Assembly: GCF_030656345.1 (NCBI RefSeq)
Contig: NZ_JAUSNR010000036.1
Coordinates: 44,710-108,709, forward strand
Direction: 5' to 3'
DNA from: Pseudotabrizicola sp.
GTDB taxonomy: Bacteria; Pseudomonadota; Alphaproteobacteria; Rhodobacterales; Rhodobacteraceae
DNA: 64,000 nt
In this document: in pieces, positions 9,214 through 17,219 of the stretch
Numbering within the stretch: the stretch's first letter is position 1
How the letters are laid out: every line of letters begins with the position of its first letter
Translations under genes and position numbers: made by a program
The notes under the pieces: model-generated
What the model was told of the DNA's origin: nothing
Database searches by the model: none
What the model saw: only the letters and a program-made list of their open reading frames with translations

Positions 9214-11112
9214 ATGACAGCCGACTTAACGAGTGCCGTCTTTTTTGCGGATAACCAACCCAGCGCCGGGACAGCGAAGGTTCTTCTCCGGCTCATGGCG
9301 ACCAGCGATCTGCACATGCATTTGTCGGGTCACGACTATCACGCCGATTCCCCCTGTGTGCTCAAAGGGCTGTGTCTGACCGCATCGCTGATCACGCAGG
9401 CCAGAGCCGAGGTTGCGGGTTCGATTCTGTTGGACAATGGCGATTTTCTGCAGGGCAGTCCGCTGGGGGATTACGTGGCGCGGGTCGGTTTGCGGCCCCA
9501 CCCGATGATCCACGCGATGGCACATCTGGGCTATGATGCGGTAAACCTTGGAAATCATGAATTCTCGCATGGAACCGCCACACTGGCCGCAGCGCTGGCC
9601 GAGGCACCCTTTCCGATTCTGTCCGCCAACACCCTGCCGCGGATGGCCAATCCGGTTTCGCCGCTGATCCGGCCCTGGACGATGCTGGAGCGACAATTGA
9701 CCGATCAGAACGGGCAGTCGCATCTGCTGCGGATCGGAGTCATCGGCGTGCTGCCGATGGAGACTGAAATCTGGGACCGGCAGGCGATTGCGGGACAGGT
9801 CAGGATGCGCCCGATGACCGAGACGGTGGCCCGCCACATTCCGGATCTGCAAGCAGCCGGAGCCGATGTAATCGTGGTACTGGCCCATTGCGGGGCGTTG
9901 ACCGCCGTGACTGGCAGCGGCCCGCCAGAGGGCGCGCTGGATATCGCCGCGCTTGACGGGGTGGATGCGGTTGTCATGGGCCATGTTCATATGGTGTTTC
10001 CCGGCCCTGGGCTGGCACCGACGCCCGGCCTCGATGCCAGTGCCGGCACCCTGCATGGCAAACCCGCTGTGATGCCGGGTTTTTTCGGCTCGCATCTGGG
10101 GGTGATTGATCTTGACCTGATCCGCGACGGCACGATCTGGCGGGTGGCAAGCCACCGGGTCGCAGCGCGCCCGATCTCTGGCCGTGGTGCAGATGGTGCC
10201 CCGGTCGGGCTGGTTGCCCCGGATGAGACCCTGACGGCGCTGATCCGCCCCGCGCACGAGGCGACGCGCACCTGGGCGCGCAAGCCGGTGGGCCATACCC
10301 CGCGGGCGATCCACAGCTTTTTTGCGCTGGCCACCGATTGCTCGTCAGTGCAGATCATCAATCAGGCCCAGATCCGCTATGTGACAAAACGGCTGGCGGG
10401 CGGGCCGCTGGCGCATCTGCCGGTTCTGTCGGCCACCGCTCCGTTCCGGGCTGGCGGCGTTGGCGGGCCGGAAAATTACACCTATATCCCGCCGGGGGAT
10501 ATCCTGCTGCGCCATGCGGCTGATCTGTACATGCACCCCAACACCATCATGGCCCTGCAGATCACCGGGGCGGGTCTGCGCACCTGGCTGGAATATGCAG
10601 CGCGCGGATATTTGCAGGTCGTGCCCGGTCTGGCGGATCAGCCCCTGATCGGAGCAGATCTGCCGTCCTTTGTCTATGACACGATCTTTGGACTGACTTA
10701 CGAGATCGACCTGTCCGCAAAGCCGGTGGACAAGGGCGGCCAGCGGATCCGCTCTTTGTGCTGGCAGGGCGCGCCACTGGATCCGGCGCAGGATTTCATC
10801 CTTGCCACAAACAGCTATCGCGGGTCGGGCAACGGCGGCTACACCAAATGCGAAAACACCCGTGTCGTTCTGGACGAACAGATCGCAAACCGTGACATCC
10901 TGATCGCCCATATCAGCCGCACGCTATCCGCTGGCGGGTCGGCGCAAGGATCTGACTGCCCCGGCTGGCGGTTCCGGCCGTTGCCCGGAACCTCGGTCAT
11001 CTTTGACACCAGCCCACTGGCCGGTCAGCATCTGTCCGATCAGCCGCATCTGGCGCTGACGCCCATGTGCCGCACGCAAGACGGGTTCCTGCGGCTGAGG
11101 CTGACGCTATAG
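9214..11112 (+). CDS. cpdB: CpdB-like 2',3'-cyclic-nucleotide phosphodiesterase / nucleotidase
   Basis: Calcineurin-like metallophosphoesterase with a C-terminal 5'-nucleotidase domain. Family members hydrolyse 2',3'-cyclic nucleotides and 3'-nucleotides. In 632 residues the metal-binding DLHMH lies at 32-36, LLDNGDFLQGSP near 72-83, GNHEFSHG at 113-120, VLAHCG near 223 and GHVHMVFPG near 256. The nucleotidase domain shows SYRGSGNGGY. Unusually for this normally periplasmic family, no signal peptide precedes the catalytic domain. The frame closes at a TAG upstream, so a missed longer start is unlikely. The symbol is by homology. Confidence 0.85.
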   Translation: MTADLTSAVFFADNQPSAGTAKVLLRLMATSDLHMHLSGHDYHADSPCVLKGLCLTASLITQARAEVAGSILLDNGDFLQGSPLGDYVARVGLRPHPMIHAMAHLGYDAVNLGNHEFSHGTATLAAALAEAPFPILSANTLPRMANPVSPLIRPWTMLERQLTDQNGQSHLLRIGVIGVLPMETEIWDRQAIAGQVRMRPMTETVARHIPDLQAAGADVIVVLAHCGALTAVTGSGPPEGALDIAALDGVDAVVMGHVHMVFPGPGLAPTPGLDASAGTLHGKPAVMPGFFGSHLGVIDLDLIRDGTIWRVASHRVAARPISGRGADGAPVGLVAPDETLTALIRPAHEATRTWARKPVGHTPRAIHSFFALATDCSSVQIINQAQIRYVTKRLAGGPLAHLPVLSATAPFRAGGVGGPENYTYIPPGDILLRHAADLYMHPNTIMALQITGAGLRTWLEYAARGYLQVVPGLADQPLIGADLPSFVYDTIFGLTYEIDLSAKPVDKGGQRIRSLCWQGAPLDPAQDFILATNSYRGSGNGGYTKCENTRVVLDEQIANRDILIAHISRTLSAGGSAQGSDCPGWRFRPLPGTSVIFDTSPLAGQHLSDQPHLALTPMCRTQDGFLRLRLTL

Positions 11113-11200
11113 GCGGCAAGGGTGCCTTTCTCATCCGATGGCAATCTGCTACCCCGGCCCGGACCGGGACCAAATGTCCCTGCTGCGAAAGGAATGATCC

Positions 11201-11836
11201 GTGTTTGATGCCGTGTTCTTCGACCTTGACGGAACGCTGGTCGACAGTGAGCGTCTGACTGTACAGACCGGAACCGCTGCCTTTGCGGCGCAGGGTCATC
11301 ATGATGTCGAAGACCTGTTGCACAGTCTGGTCGGAGTCGATCAGGTGACATCGGCCGGCATGATCCTGTCGCGGTTTCCGGGGCTGGATCTGGACGCCCT
11401 CACCGCCACCTGGCAGACCGCGTTTCTGGCGGCACAGGCGGTGGATCTGCTGCTGAAACCTGGCGCATCGCAGATTGTGCACGGACTGCGCGACAGCCAT
11501 GCGCTGGCGCTGGTCACGTCATCGCGCCGCGATCCGGCAGAGGTGCGGCTGGTGCAGGCCGGGCTGCGACCGGCCTTTCGCGCAGTGATCACCCGTGATG
11601 ACGTGACCGCGCCAAAGCCGCATCCCGAACCCTACCTGTTGGCCGCTGCCACTTTGGGTGTCGACCCTGCCCGCTGTCTGGTGTTCGAAGACAGCGAACC
11701 GGGGGCAGAGGCGGCCTTTGCTGCGGGCATGACCGTGGTTCAGGTGCCTGACATCATCCCCGCCTCGGGCCGGTTTGCCCACCACGTGGCCCGCAGCCTG
11801 ACCGACGGTGCCCGCTGGGCCGGGATTTGGGCCTGA
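11201..11836 (+). CDS. HAD-superfamily phosphatase
   Basis: Haloacid dehalogenase-like hydrolase of the beta-phosphoglucomutase/phosphatase subgroup, 211 residues. Motif I FFDLDGTLVDS (residues 6-16) holds the nucleophile Asp. Motif II is VTSS near 106, motif III the Lys in KPHPEPYL, and motif IV VFEDSEPG. A helical cap sits between motifs I and II. Translation starts at a GTG preceded by AAAGGAA. It lies 88 bases after the cpdB-like gene, so the two may form a nucleotide-salvage pair, but the substrate is not determinable. Confidence 0.82.
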   Translation: MFDAVFFDLDGTLVDSERLTVQTGTAAFAAQGHHDVEDLLHSLVGVDQVTSAGMILSRFPGLDLDALTATWQTAFLAAQAVDLLLKPGASQIVHGLRDSHALALVTSSRRDPAEVRLVQAGLRPAFRAVITRDDVTAPKPHPEPYLLAAATLGVDPARCLVFEDSEPGAEAAFAAGMTVVQVPDIIPASGRFAHHVARSLTDGARWAGIWA

Positions 11837-11873
11837 CAGAACAGGCGATCCGGCAGCGCCTGATTCCGGGGGC

Positions 11874-11902
11874 TTGCAAACCCTGCCGCCCTGCCCTATC
11901 TG
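11874..11902 (+). promoter_or_regulatory. ffs: Candidate promoter of the SRP RNA gene
   Basis: TTGCAA, a 17-base spacer and TATCTG precede the SRP RNA by 6-7 bases, the expected distance for a transcription start at the first paired base of the RNA. Both hexamers are degenerate. Confidence 0.4.
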
Positions 11903-11907
11903 ACGCG

Positions 11908-12005
11908 GTGAGAGGTTGGCGCGGGCGAGCGCCTCGCCAACCCGGTCAGGTCCGGAAGGAAGCAGCCGTAACGAGCCCCGCTTGGGTCGTTGTCCAGCCT
12001 CTCAC
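11908..12005 (+). ncRNA. ffs: Signal recognition particle RNA (4.5S type)
   Basis: RNA core of the SRP, which binds Ffh and directs nascent membrane proteins to the inner membrane. The diagnostic apical hairpin GGTCAGGTCCGGAAGGAAGC is present, with its GGAA tetraloop and asymmetric internal loop. The ends GTGAGAGG and CCTCTCAC pair perfectly. The length of about 98 bases fits the small bacterial SRP RNA without an Alu domain. It stands alone between a HAD phosphatase and an unrecognised gene, with a terminator hairpin at 12037. The exact ends are good to a few bases. Confidence 0.95.
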
Positions 12006-12036
12006 CCAACCACCCCTCGTATTGATTTTGCTGAAA

Positions 12037-12056
12037 ACCCCTTTGAACTCAGGGGT
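12037..12056 (+). terminator. Terminator hairpin downstream of SRP RNA
   Basis: ACCCCT and AGGGGT pair around an eight-base loop and are followed by ATTTCTG, about 30 bases after the SRP RNA. The stem is short and the T-tract is weak. The remaining sequence from 12060 to 12250 shows no gene or clear promoter. Confidence 0.45.
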
Positions 12057-12250
12057 ATTTCTGTAATCGTATCAGGTGTCGGGCTGGGCCGCTGACGGTC
12101 GGGGCGGGCGGTTTCAGGTGAACGATCTGGGTGCAGACTGAAACAAGGCCGAACAAAGGCGAAATACCTGTTTCATTTCCTGTGAGCGCCACAATTTCTT
12201 CCAAATTTGGCTAGATTGTTGACCCTGACGCAACCTGGCGGGGTGGGGCT

Positions 12251-13261
12251 GTGACCGGATCTTCTTTTGGCAGAATTGCTCAACTGCTGTACAAAAACGA
12301 GCAACCGTTTGATTTCACGCAGCTGGCCACGGATCTGCATCGGTCGCTGTCGCGGCTGGATGACACCGGCCTGCCGCTCGGCTGGGAGGGTGACGGTCTT
12401 GCATATATCGACCTGTCCGCTGTCAGGATTGTGTTGGGAATCGCGCATCACCCGGGCAGCGGCCATTCGGCCTGCCTGACAGTCGCCGTGGAGCCTTCAG
12501 CCGACGGATCACACGCTGCCGCCAGCGCAGGTTTCGAAGAAACCTGCGTGAGTCTGGTCGATTACCTGCATCGCAGCTACCCTGCGGTGACGATCCTGTG
12601 GCATCAGGTACATGAGCCGTTGACGAGTGCTTTGCACGACCGTCTGGTCGCGGCTTTGCCGCTGCTGGCGCACAGGCCCATCGGTCCGGCACAGGATGAC
12701 ATCTTAGGGACAGATGCAGAGTATCGGCGCACGCGACACAGCGAGGGCTTCGGGCCACTTGCTCGCCCCTCTTCTGAGCCTGAGTCCGCTGCTTCGTTCG
12801 GACCAGAGGCAAAATGCGCAAAGCGGATCACCCCGAAAACTATGGCAAGATCCGCAAGTGCCCGTGCGCGGGCGCGGGCTGTCACAGCCCGCTCGCGGGG
12901 CAGAACCCATTTTACCGCGCCAGCAAGGGGTGATGCGCTGATCCCCCTGATCGCGGCTGACGGTTCCCCGCATCCTGGCAAATTCAACTTCGAATTCGCC
13001 CGTGTCCGCGGCGCGTTCAACCAGATGGAGCCCGAACCGCCGGTTCGGCATCTGCGCGCGCCGATGCGGATCACCACCCATGTGCTGAATGCGTCATTGA
13101 TTCTGGTCTGGCCTCCCCTCGGGGCTGCTGTGATGGCGCATTCGGTGATCCGGCGCGAAAGCACGCGGTTTTCAGGTTATATCGTCGTGCTCACCGGCCT
13201 GTTCGGGGTCGCACCCGACAGCACCGTCGGCCAATACCTGGCAACGATCGCGGGTGTCTGA
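12251..13261 (+). CDS. Unrecognised protein with C-terminal membrane segment
   Basis: No family was recognised for this 336-residue frame, which starts at a GTG. Residues 1-150 look like a folded acidic/hydrophobic domain (FDFTQLATDLHRSLSRLDD, YIDLSAVRIVLGIAH). Residues 155-215 form a low-complexity Arg/Ala/Ser stretch with SARARARAVTARSRGR. The last 70 residues contain two hydrophobic stretches (near VLNASLILVWPPLGAAVM and FSGYIVVLTGLFGVA) that may be membrane helices. The arrangement suggests a cytosolic domain tethered by a disordered linker. The linker region is also open in another frame, so a frameshift or a shorter gene cannot be excluded. Confidence 0.5.
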   Translation: MTGSSFGRIAQLLYKNEQPFDFTQLATDLHRSLSRLDDTGLPLGWEGDGLAYIDLSAVRIVLGIAHHPGSGHSACLTVAVEPSADGSHAAASAGFEETCVSLVDYLHRSYPAVTILWHQVHEPLTSALHDRLVAALPLLAHRPIGPAQDDILGTDAEYRRTRHSEGFGPLARPSSEPESAASFGPEAKCAKRITPKTMARSASARARARAVTARSRGRTHFTAPARGDALIPLIAADGSPHPGKFNFEFARVRGAFNQMEPEPPVRHLRAPMRITTHVLNASLILVWPPLGAAVMAHSVIRRESTRFSGYIVVLTGLFGVAPDSTVGQYLATIAGV

Positions 13262-13404
13262 ATCTGTTCAGGCCGGCCCTGGGTCAGACCTGAAAGATAA
13301 GCATGCTTGGCTCAGGCAAGCGGGGGCGGGATGATTGGTCGCGGTCAAGGCTATTGATCAGGGCGCTTGATTGCCTATATCGAGGCGATCTTCAGGAGAC
13401 TGCG

Positions 13405-13767
13405 ATGCAAGACGACCAGCGCCATAGAAAACCTGCGATGCTGAATGGCCTGAGGCAGCGCTGCCCGAATTGTGGTGAGGGGCGGTTGTTCACCAGCTAT
13501 CTGAAGGTTGCCCCGGCCTGTGAGGCCTGTGGCCAGAGCTTTACCCAGCAAAAGGCCGATGATGGCCCGGCCTATTTCACCATTCTTGTGATGTGCCATA
13601 TTGCCGGATTCATGCTGCACTTCATGATTGTCTACAGCAGCCTCGGCCCGATGGCGACTGCCCTGACGATCAGCACGGTGGTGCTGGCGGGCAGTCTTCT
13701 GATGCTGCCCCGAGTCAAGGGGATCATGATCGGCTGGCAATGGGCTGACCGGCTGCATGGGTTCTGA
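13405..13767 (+). CDS. DUF983 zinc-ribbon membrane protein
   Basis: Small integral membrane protein of the DUF983 family, 120 residues. An N-terminal zinc ribbon with CPNC (20-23) and CEAC (39-42) includes the family phrase RQRCPNCGEGRLF. Two membrane helices follow (about 57-78 and 83-105). The start ATG has an AGGAGA ribosome site, and the upstream frame extension is not family-like. Members often occur near heme-copper oxidase genes, but here it stands alone. The function is unknown. Confidence 0.85.
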   Translation: MQDDQRHRKPAMLNGLRQRCPNCGEGRLFTSYLKVAPACEACGQSFTQQKADDGPAYFTILVMCHIAGFMLHFMIVYSSLGPMATALTISTVVLAGSLLMLPRVKGIMIGWQWADRLHGF

Positions 13768-14063
13768 GCGGCCCCGGCGGGTTATGGTGTGGCTTGCAAG
13801 GCATGCGCTTCCTTAGGGGAAATCGCTTATTTCCGCTGCACCCGCATATGCGCCTGAAGGGGTCGGCCCTCCGTCAATTTGTGCGTCGGCGTGACCTGAA
13901 TGGTGCGGATGGCGCGGTTTACGGGGGGCAAAATGGCTCTGGCCGGTGCAAATTGGTTGACGCAGATGGCTGATGTCTTACCGACTGGTGCTGAGACGAC
14001 GGCGTCATCGTGCTGCCGCACAGGGATCAGACCGCCACAAGCATCACAGACCAAAGGACCAGC
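13768..14063. other. 296-base intergenic region, nothing firm
   Basis: A 56-codon plus-strand frame (13803-13973) and a 75-codon minus-strand frame both exist here. Neither has a ribosome site, and neither product is recognisable. The region probably carries the thioesterase promoter, but no convincing hexamers were found. Confidence 0.5.
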
Positions 14064-14471
14064 ATGAGCCGCGAAGACCAGCCACCCTCGGGCAGCCCCA
14101 CGATCCGCACCATCGCCATGCCGGCTGATACCAACCCGTCAGGCGATATCTTCGGCGGCTGGTTGATGAGCCAGATGGACCTTGCCGCCGGAAGCGTGGC
14201 GGCGCTGACCTCGGGCAAGCGCAGTGCCACGGTGGCGGTGGACGCGATGATCTTTCACCGGCCGGTCAAGGTGGGGGATGAGGTGTCGATCTATGCCTCG
14301 CTGGTCCGGCAGGGGCGGACCTCGATGACGATCCATGTCGATACCTGGCGCCGCCCGCGCGCCACCCCTGTCAGCGAAAAGGTGACCGAGGCAAACTTCA
14401 CCTTCGTCGCGCTGGATGATGAGGGCAGGCCGGTGCCGATCATCTCGGATGCCGGTGAGACGGCACCCTGA
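14064..14471 (+). CDS. Acyl-CoA thioesterase (YciA-like, hotdog fold)
   Basis: Hydrolyses acyl-CoA to free acid and CoA in the cytoplasm. The 135-residue single hotdog domain contains NPSGDIFGGWLMSQMD, with the catalytic Asp of YciA/BACH-type thioesterases, and the AVDAMIFHRPVKVGDEV segment of the second strand and helix. The ATG at 14064 follows an AAAGGA ribosome site; an ATG 54 bases upstream lacks one. It lies 95 bases before gpmI on the same strand. The chain-length preference is unknown. Confidence 0.85.
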   Translation: MSREDQPPSGSPTIRTIAMPADTNPSGDIFGGWLMSQMDLAAGSVAALTSGKRSATVAVDAMIFHRPVKVGDEVSIYASLVRQGRTSMTIHVDTWRRPRATPVSEKVTEANFTFVALDDEGRPVPIISDAGETAP

Positions 14472-14566
14472 CCAAAGGCCCCTGCCCATGGCACCCGGCC
14501 ACGGGCCTGTTGCCCGGACCGGCACCACGGGCTATGACCCATGGGCAATGCAGATGAGGCCGCGTC

Positions 14567-16105
14567 ATGACCAACCCGCCCGATCCCGCCACCCCCAAAC
14601 CCGTCGTCCTGTGCATCCTTGACGGGTGGGGCCTTGGTCCGGTGCGGGAATGGGACGCACCCGCACTGGCCCACACCCCGCATTTCGACGCGCTGATGGC
14701 GACCTGCCCACATTCGACGCTGACCACTTTTGGCCCCGATGTCGGCCTGCCGCGCGGGCAGATGGGCAATTCCGAGGTGGGCCACACCAATATCGGTGCG
14801 GGCCGGGTGGTGGCGATGGATCTGGGGGCGATTGATCTGGCGGTGGAGGATGGCAGTTTTGCCGTCAACGTCGAGCTGCTGGCCTTCGCCGCAAAGGTCA
14901 AACACGCCGGGGGCACCGCGCATCTGATGGGCGTCGTGTCCGACGGCGGCGTGCACGGTCACATCAGCCATGTGCTGGCAGCGGCCCGCGCACTGACAGA
15001 TCTGGGCGTTCCGGTCGCGCTGCACGCCATCACCGATGGCCGCGATGTGCCGCCCTCTTCCGCCGCCGGGTTCATGGCGCAACTGGTGGCGGGCCTGCCG
15101 GCAGGCGCGCGCGTGGCCACCGTGACCGGGCGCTATTGGGCGATGGACCGTGACAACCGCTGGGACCGGGTGGCGCGGGCCTACGCGGCGATGGTGAACG
15201 CCACCGGCGAGCGCGTGTCGGATGCCGAAGCCGCCGTGGCGCAGTCCTACGCCAAGGGCGAAACTGATGAATTTCTGGCCCCGACCATCATCGGGAAATA
15301 TGCCGGGGCTCAGGACGGTGACGGGCTGTTCTGCCTGAACTTCCGGGGCGACCGCGCGCGTGAAATTCTGGCGGCACTGGGGCAGCCGGGGTTTGAGGCC
15401 TTTGACACCGGCCCGCGGCCCGTATGGTCGGCGATGCTGGGCATGGTGGAATATTCCGAAGCGCACAACGCCTATATGGCCACTGCCTTTCCGAAACGGG
15501 TGATCGTGAATTGCCTTGGCGAATGGGTGGCGGCGCAGGGAAGGACCCAGTTCCGGCTGGCAGAAACCGAGAAGTACCCGCATGTGACGTTCTTTCTGAA
15601 CGGCGGGCGCGAGGTGCCGTTTGACGGCGAGTCGCGTTTCATGCCGCTGTCGCCCAAGGTGGCGACCTACGACCTGCAACCCGAGATGAGCGAACCCGAA
15701 GTGGCCGATCAGCTGGTGGCGGCGATCGAGGCGGGCCACGATCTGATCGTGGTCAATTTTGCCAACCCCGATATGGTGGGCCATACCGGGATGCTTGAGG
15801 CCGCGATGCGGGCCTGTGAAGCCGTGGATGATGGCCTTGGCCGCGCCGTTGCTGCCCTCAAGGCGCGCGGCGGCGCGATGATCGTCACGGCCGACCATGG
15901 CAATTGCGAACAGATGTGGGACCCGGTCACCAACGGCCCGCATACCGCCCATACGCTGAACCCTGTTCCGGTCATCGTCATGGGCGCGCCTGCGGGCACG
16001 CGCCTGCGCGACGGGGGGCGGCTGGCCGATCTTGCGCCCACCGTGTTGCAGCTGATGGGTCTGCCGCAACCACCCGAGATGACCGGGGTAAGCCTGCTGA
16101 CATGA
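14567..16105 (+). CDS. gpmI: 2,3-bisphosphoglycerate-independent phosphoglycerate mutase
   Basis: Interconverts 3- and 2-phosphoglycerate in glycolysis and gluconeogenesis using two Mn ions and a phosphoserine. The 512-residue length is typical. The metal-binding CILDGWG lies near residue 16-22. The catalytic Ser sits in GQMGNSEVGHTNIGAGR, with substrate-site HGHISH and DGRDVPP. The C-terminal metal site is TADHGNCEQM and GPHTAHTLNPVP. The stop overlaps the next ATG (ATGA), coupling it to envC and then ctpA, a gene order seen in many alphaproteobacteria. Confidence 0.96.
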   Translation: MTNPPDPATPKPVVLCILDGWGLGPVREWDAPALAHTPHFDALMATCPHSTLTTFGPDVGLPRGQMGNSEVGHTNIGAGRVVAMDLGAIDLAVEDGSFAVNVELLAFAAKVKHAGGTAHLMGVVSDGGVHGHISHVLAAARALTDLGVPVALHAITDGRDVPPSSAAGFMAQLVAGLPAGARVATVTGRYWAMDRDNRWDRVARAYAAMVNATGERVSDAEAAVAQSYAKGETDEFLAPTIIGKYAGAQDGDGLFCLNFRGDRAREILAALGQPGFEAFDTGPRPVWSAMLGMVEYSEAHNAYMATAFPKRVIVNCLGEWVAAQGRTQFRLAETEKYPHVTFFLNGGREVPFDGESRFMPLSPKVATYDLQPEMSEPEVADQLVAAIEAGHDLIVVNFANPDMVGHTGMLEAAMRACEAVDDGLGRAVAALKARGGAMIVTADHGNCEQMWDPVTNGPHTAHTLNPVPVIVMGAPAGTRLRDGGRLADLAPTVLQLMGLPQPPEMTGVSLLT

Positions 16106-17211
16106 TCCGCGCCGCCGCCCTTGGCCTGATGCTGCTGACCACGCCTGCACTCGCGCAGGGCGTGGCGGATCAGGCCGCCACCGCCTCGGCCAGTCTGCAA
16201 GAGGCGGTAACGGCACTGGAGGCCGCGACCGGCGCGCGCGACCGGGTGAACGCGCTGACCCGGACCATCCGCGCCTATGAGGACGGGCTGGCCGCCCTGC
16301 GCGAAGCGTTGCGGCAGGCGCACTTGCGCGAAGCCACGCTCGACCTGCAGTTTCAGGCCAAGCGCGACCGGGTGGCGCAGCTGGTCGGCGTGCTGAGCCA
16401 GATGGAAAGCCGTCCCGGGCCGCTGTTGCTGCTGCACCCGGCGGGTCCGCTGGGCACGGTGCGGTCGGGCATGATGCTGGCCGATGTGACCCCGGCGCTG
16501 CAGGCCGAGGCTGAAACCCTGCGGGCAGAGCTGACCGAGTTGCGCGACCTTCGGGCGCTGCAACAGGCGGCCGGCGAAACCCTGCTCGGCGGGCTGAAGG
16601 TCGCGCAAGAGGCGCGCACCGGGCTGTCACAGGCCATGTCGGACCGCACAGAACTGCCCCGCCGCTTTACCGAAGACCCGGAAACGCTGCGCGGGTTGCT
16701 GCAAAGCGCTGATACGCTGGATGCCTTTGCCTCTGGCCTCGCCCTCGATGAAAGTGACACCAGCAGTTTCGCAAGTGCCAGAGGGCGGTTGCCGCTGCCG
16801 GTGCTGGGCACGGTGCTGCGCCGGTCGATGGAATCCGATGCCGCCGGGGTGCGCCGCCCGGGCCTGACGCTGGCCACGCGTGCCCGCGCGCTGGTCACAA
16901 CGCCTTGGCCCGCGACCATCCGCTATCTGGGGCCCTTGCTGGACTACGGAAATGTGATCGTGCTGGAGCCCGGAGGGGGCTATCTATTGATCCTCGCAGG
17001 CCTTCAAACAGTCTACGGTCAGGTGGGTGAGGTTGTGGGACCCGGTGCCGCCCTAGGCCTGATGGGCGGGGGTGACCCGGGGGTTGCCGAATTTCTGGCA
17101 GGCGCGCAAGAAGGTGGTGGCGTGCAGGGCACGCAAACGCTCTATATGGAACTTAGGCAAGGGGCAGACCCGGTCGATCCGGCCGAATGGTTCGCAGCAT
17201 TGAGAGAGTAG
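16102..17211 (+). CDS. envC: EnvC-like murein hydrolase activator (degenerate LytM/M23 domain)
   Basis: Exported factor that probably activates septal amidases at division. In 369 residues there is a signal peptide ending at TPALA-QG (about residue 18). A long coiled-coil region, rich in Ala, Glu and Arg, spans about 25-215. A C-terminal LytM-type domain follows (about 255-369; NVIVLEPGGGYLLILAGL, LYMELRQGADPVDP). The His and Asp zinc ligands of active M23 peptidases are absent: where HGN...Y.HL and HLHFE would be expected, the sequence has YGN and LYMEL. Such degeneracy is known for EnvC-type activators. It overlaps gpmI by 4 bases and ends 8 bases before ctpA. Confidence 0.88.
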   Translation: MIRAAALGLMLLTTPALAQGVADQAATASASLQEAVTALEAATGARDRVNALTRTIRAYEDGLAALREALRQAHLREATLDLQFQAKRDRVAQLVGVLSQMESRPGPLLLLHPAGPLGTVRSGMMLADVTPALQAEAETLRAELTELRDLRALQQAAGETLLGGLKVAQEARTGLSQAMSDRTELPRRFTEDPETLRGLLQSADTLDAFASGLALDESDTSSFASARGRLPLPVLGTVLRRSMESDAAGVRRPGLTLATRARALVTTPWPATIRYLGPLLDYGNVIVLEPGGGYLLILAGLQTVYGQVGEVVGPGAALGLMGGGDPGVAEFLAGAQEGGGVQGTQTLYMELRQGADPVDPAEWFAALRE

Positions 17212-17219
17212 GACGAGGC

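Noticed and set aside
13803..13973. 56-codon plus-strand frame MRFLRGNRLFPLHPHMRLKG... before the thioesterase gene
   Set aside because: No ribosome site, no recognisable product, and other frames are equally open.
14291..16630. 779-codon minus-strand frame across the thioesterase gene, gpmI and envC
   Set aside because: Antisense to three well-supported genes and of low-complexity composition.
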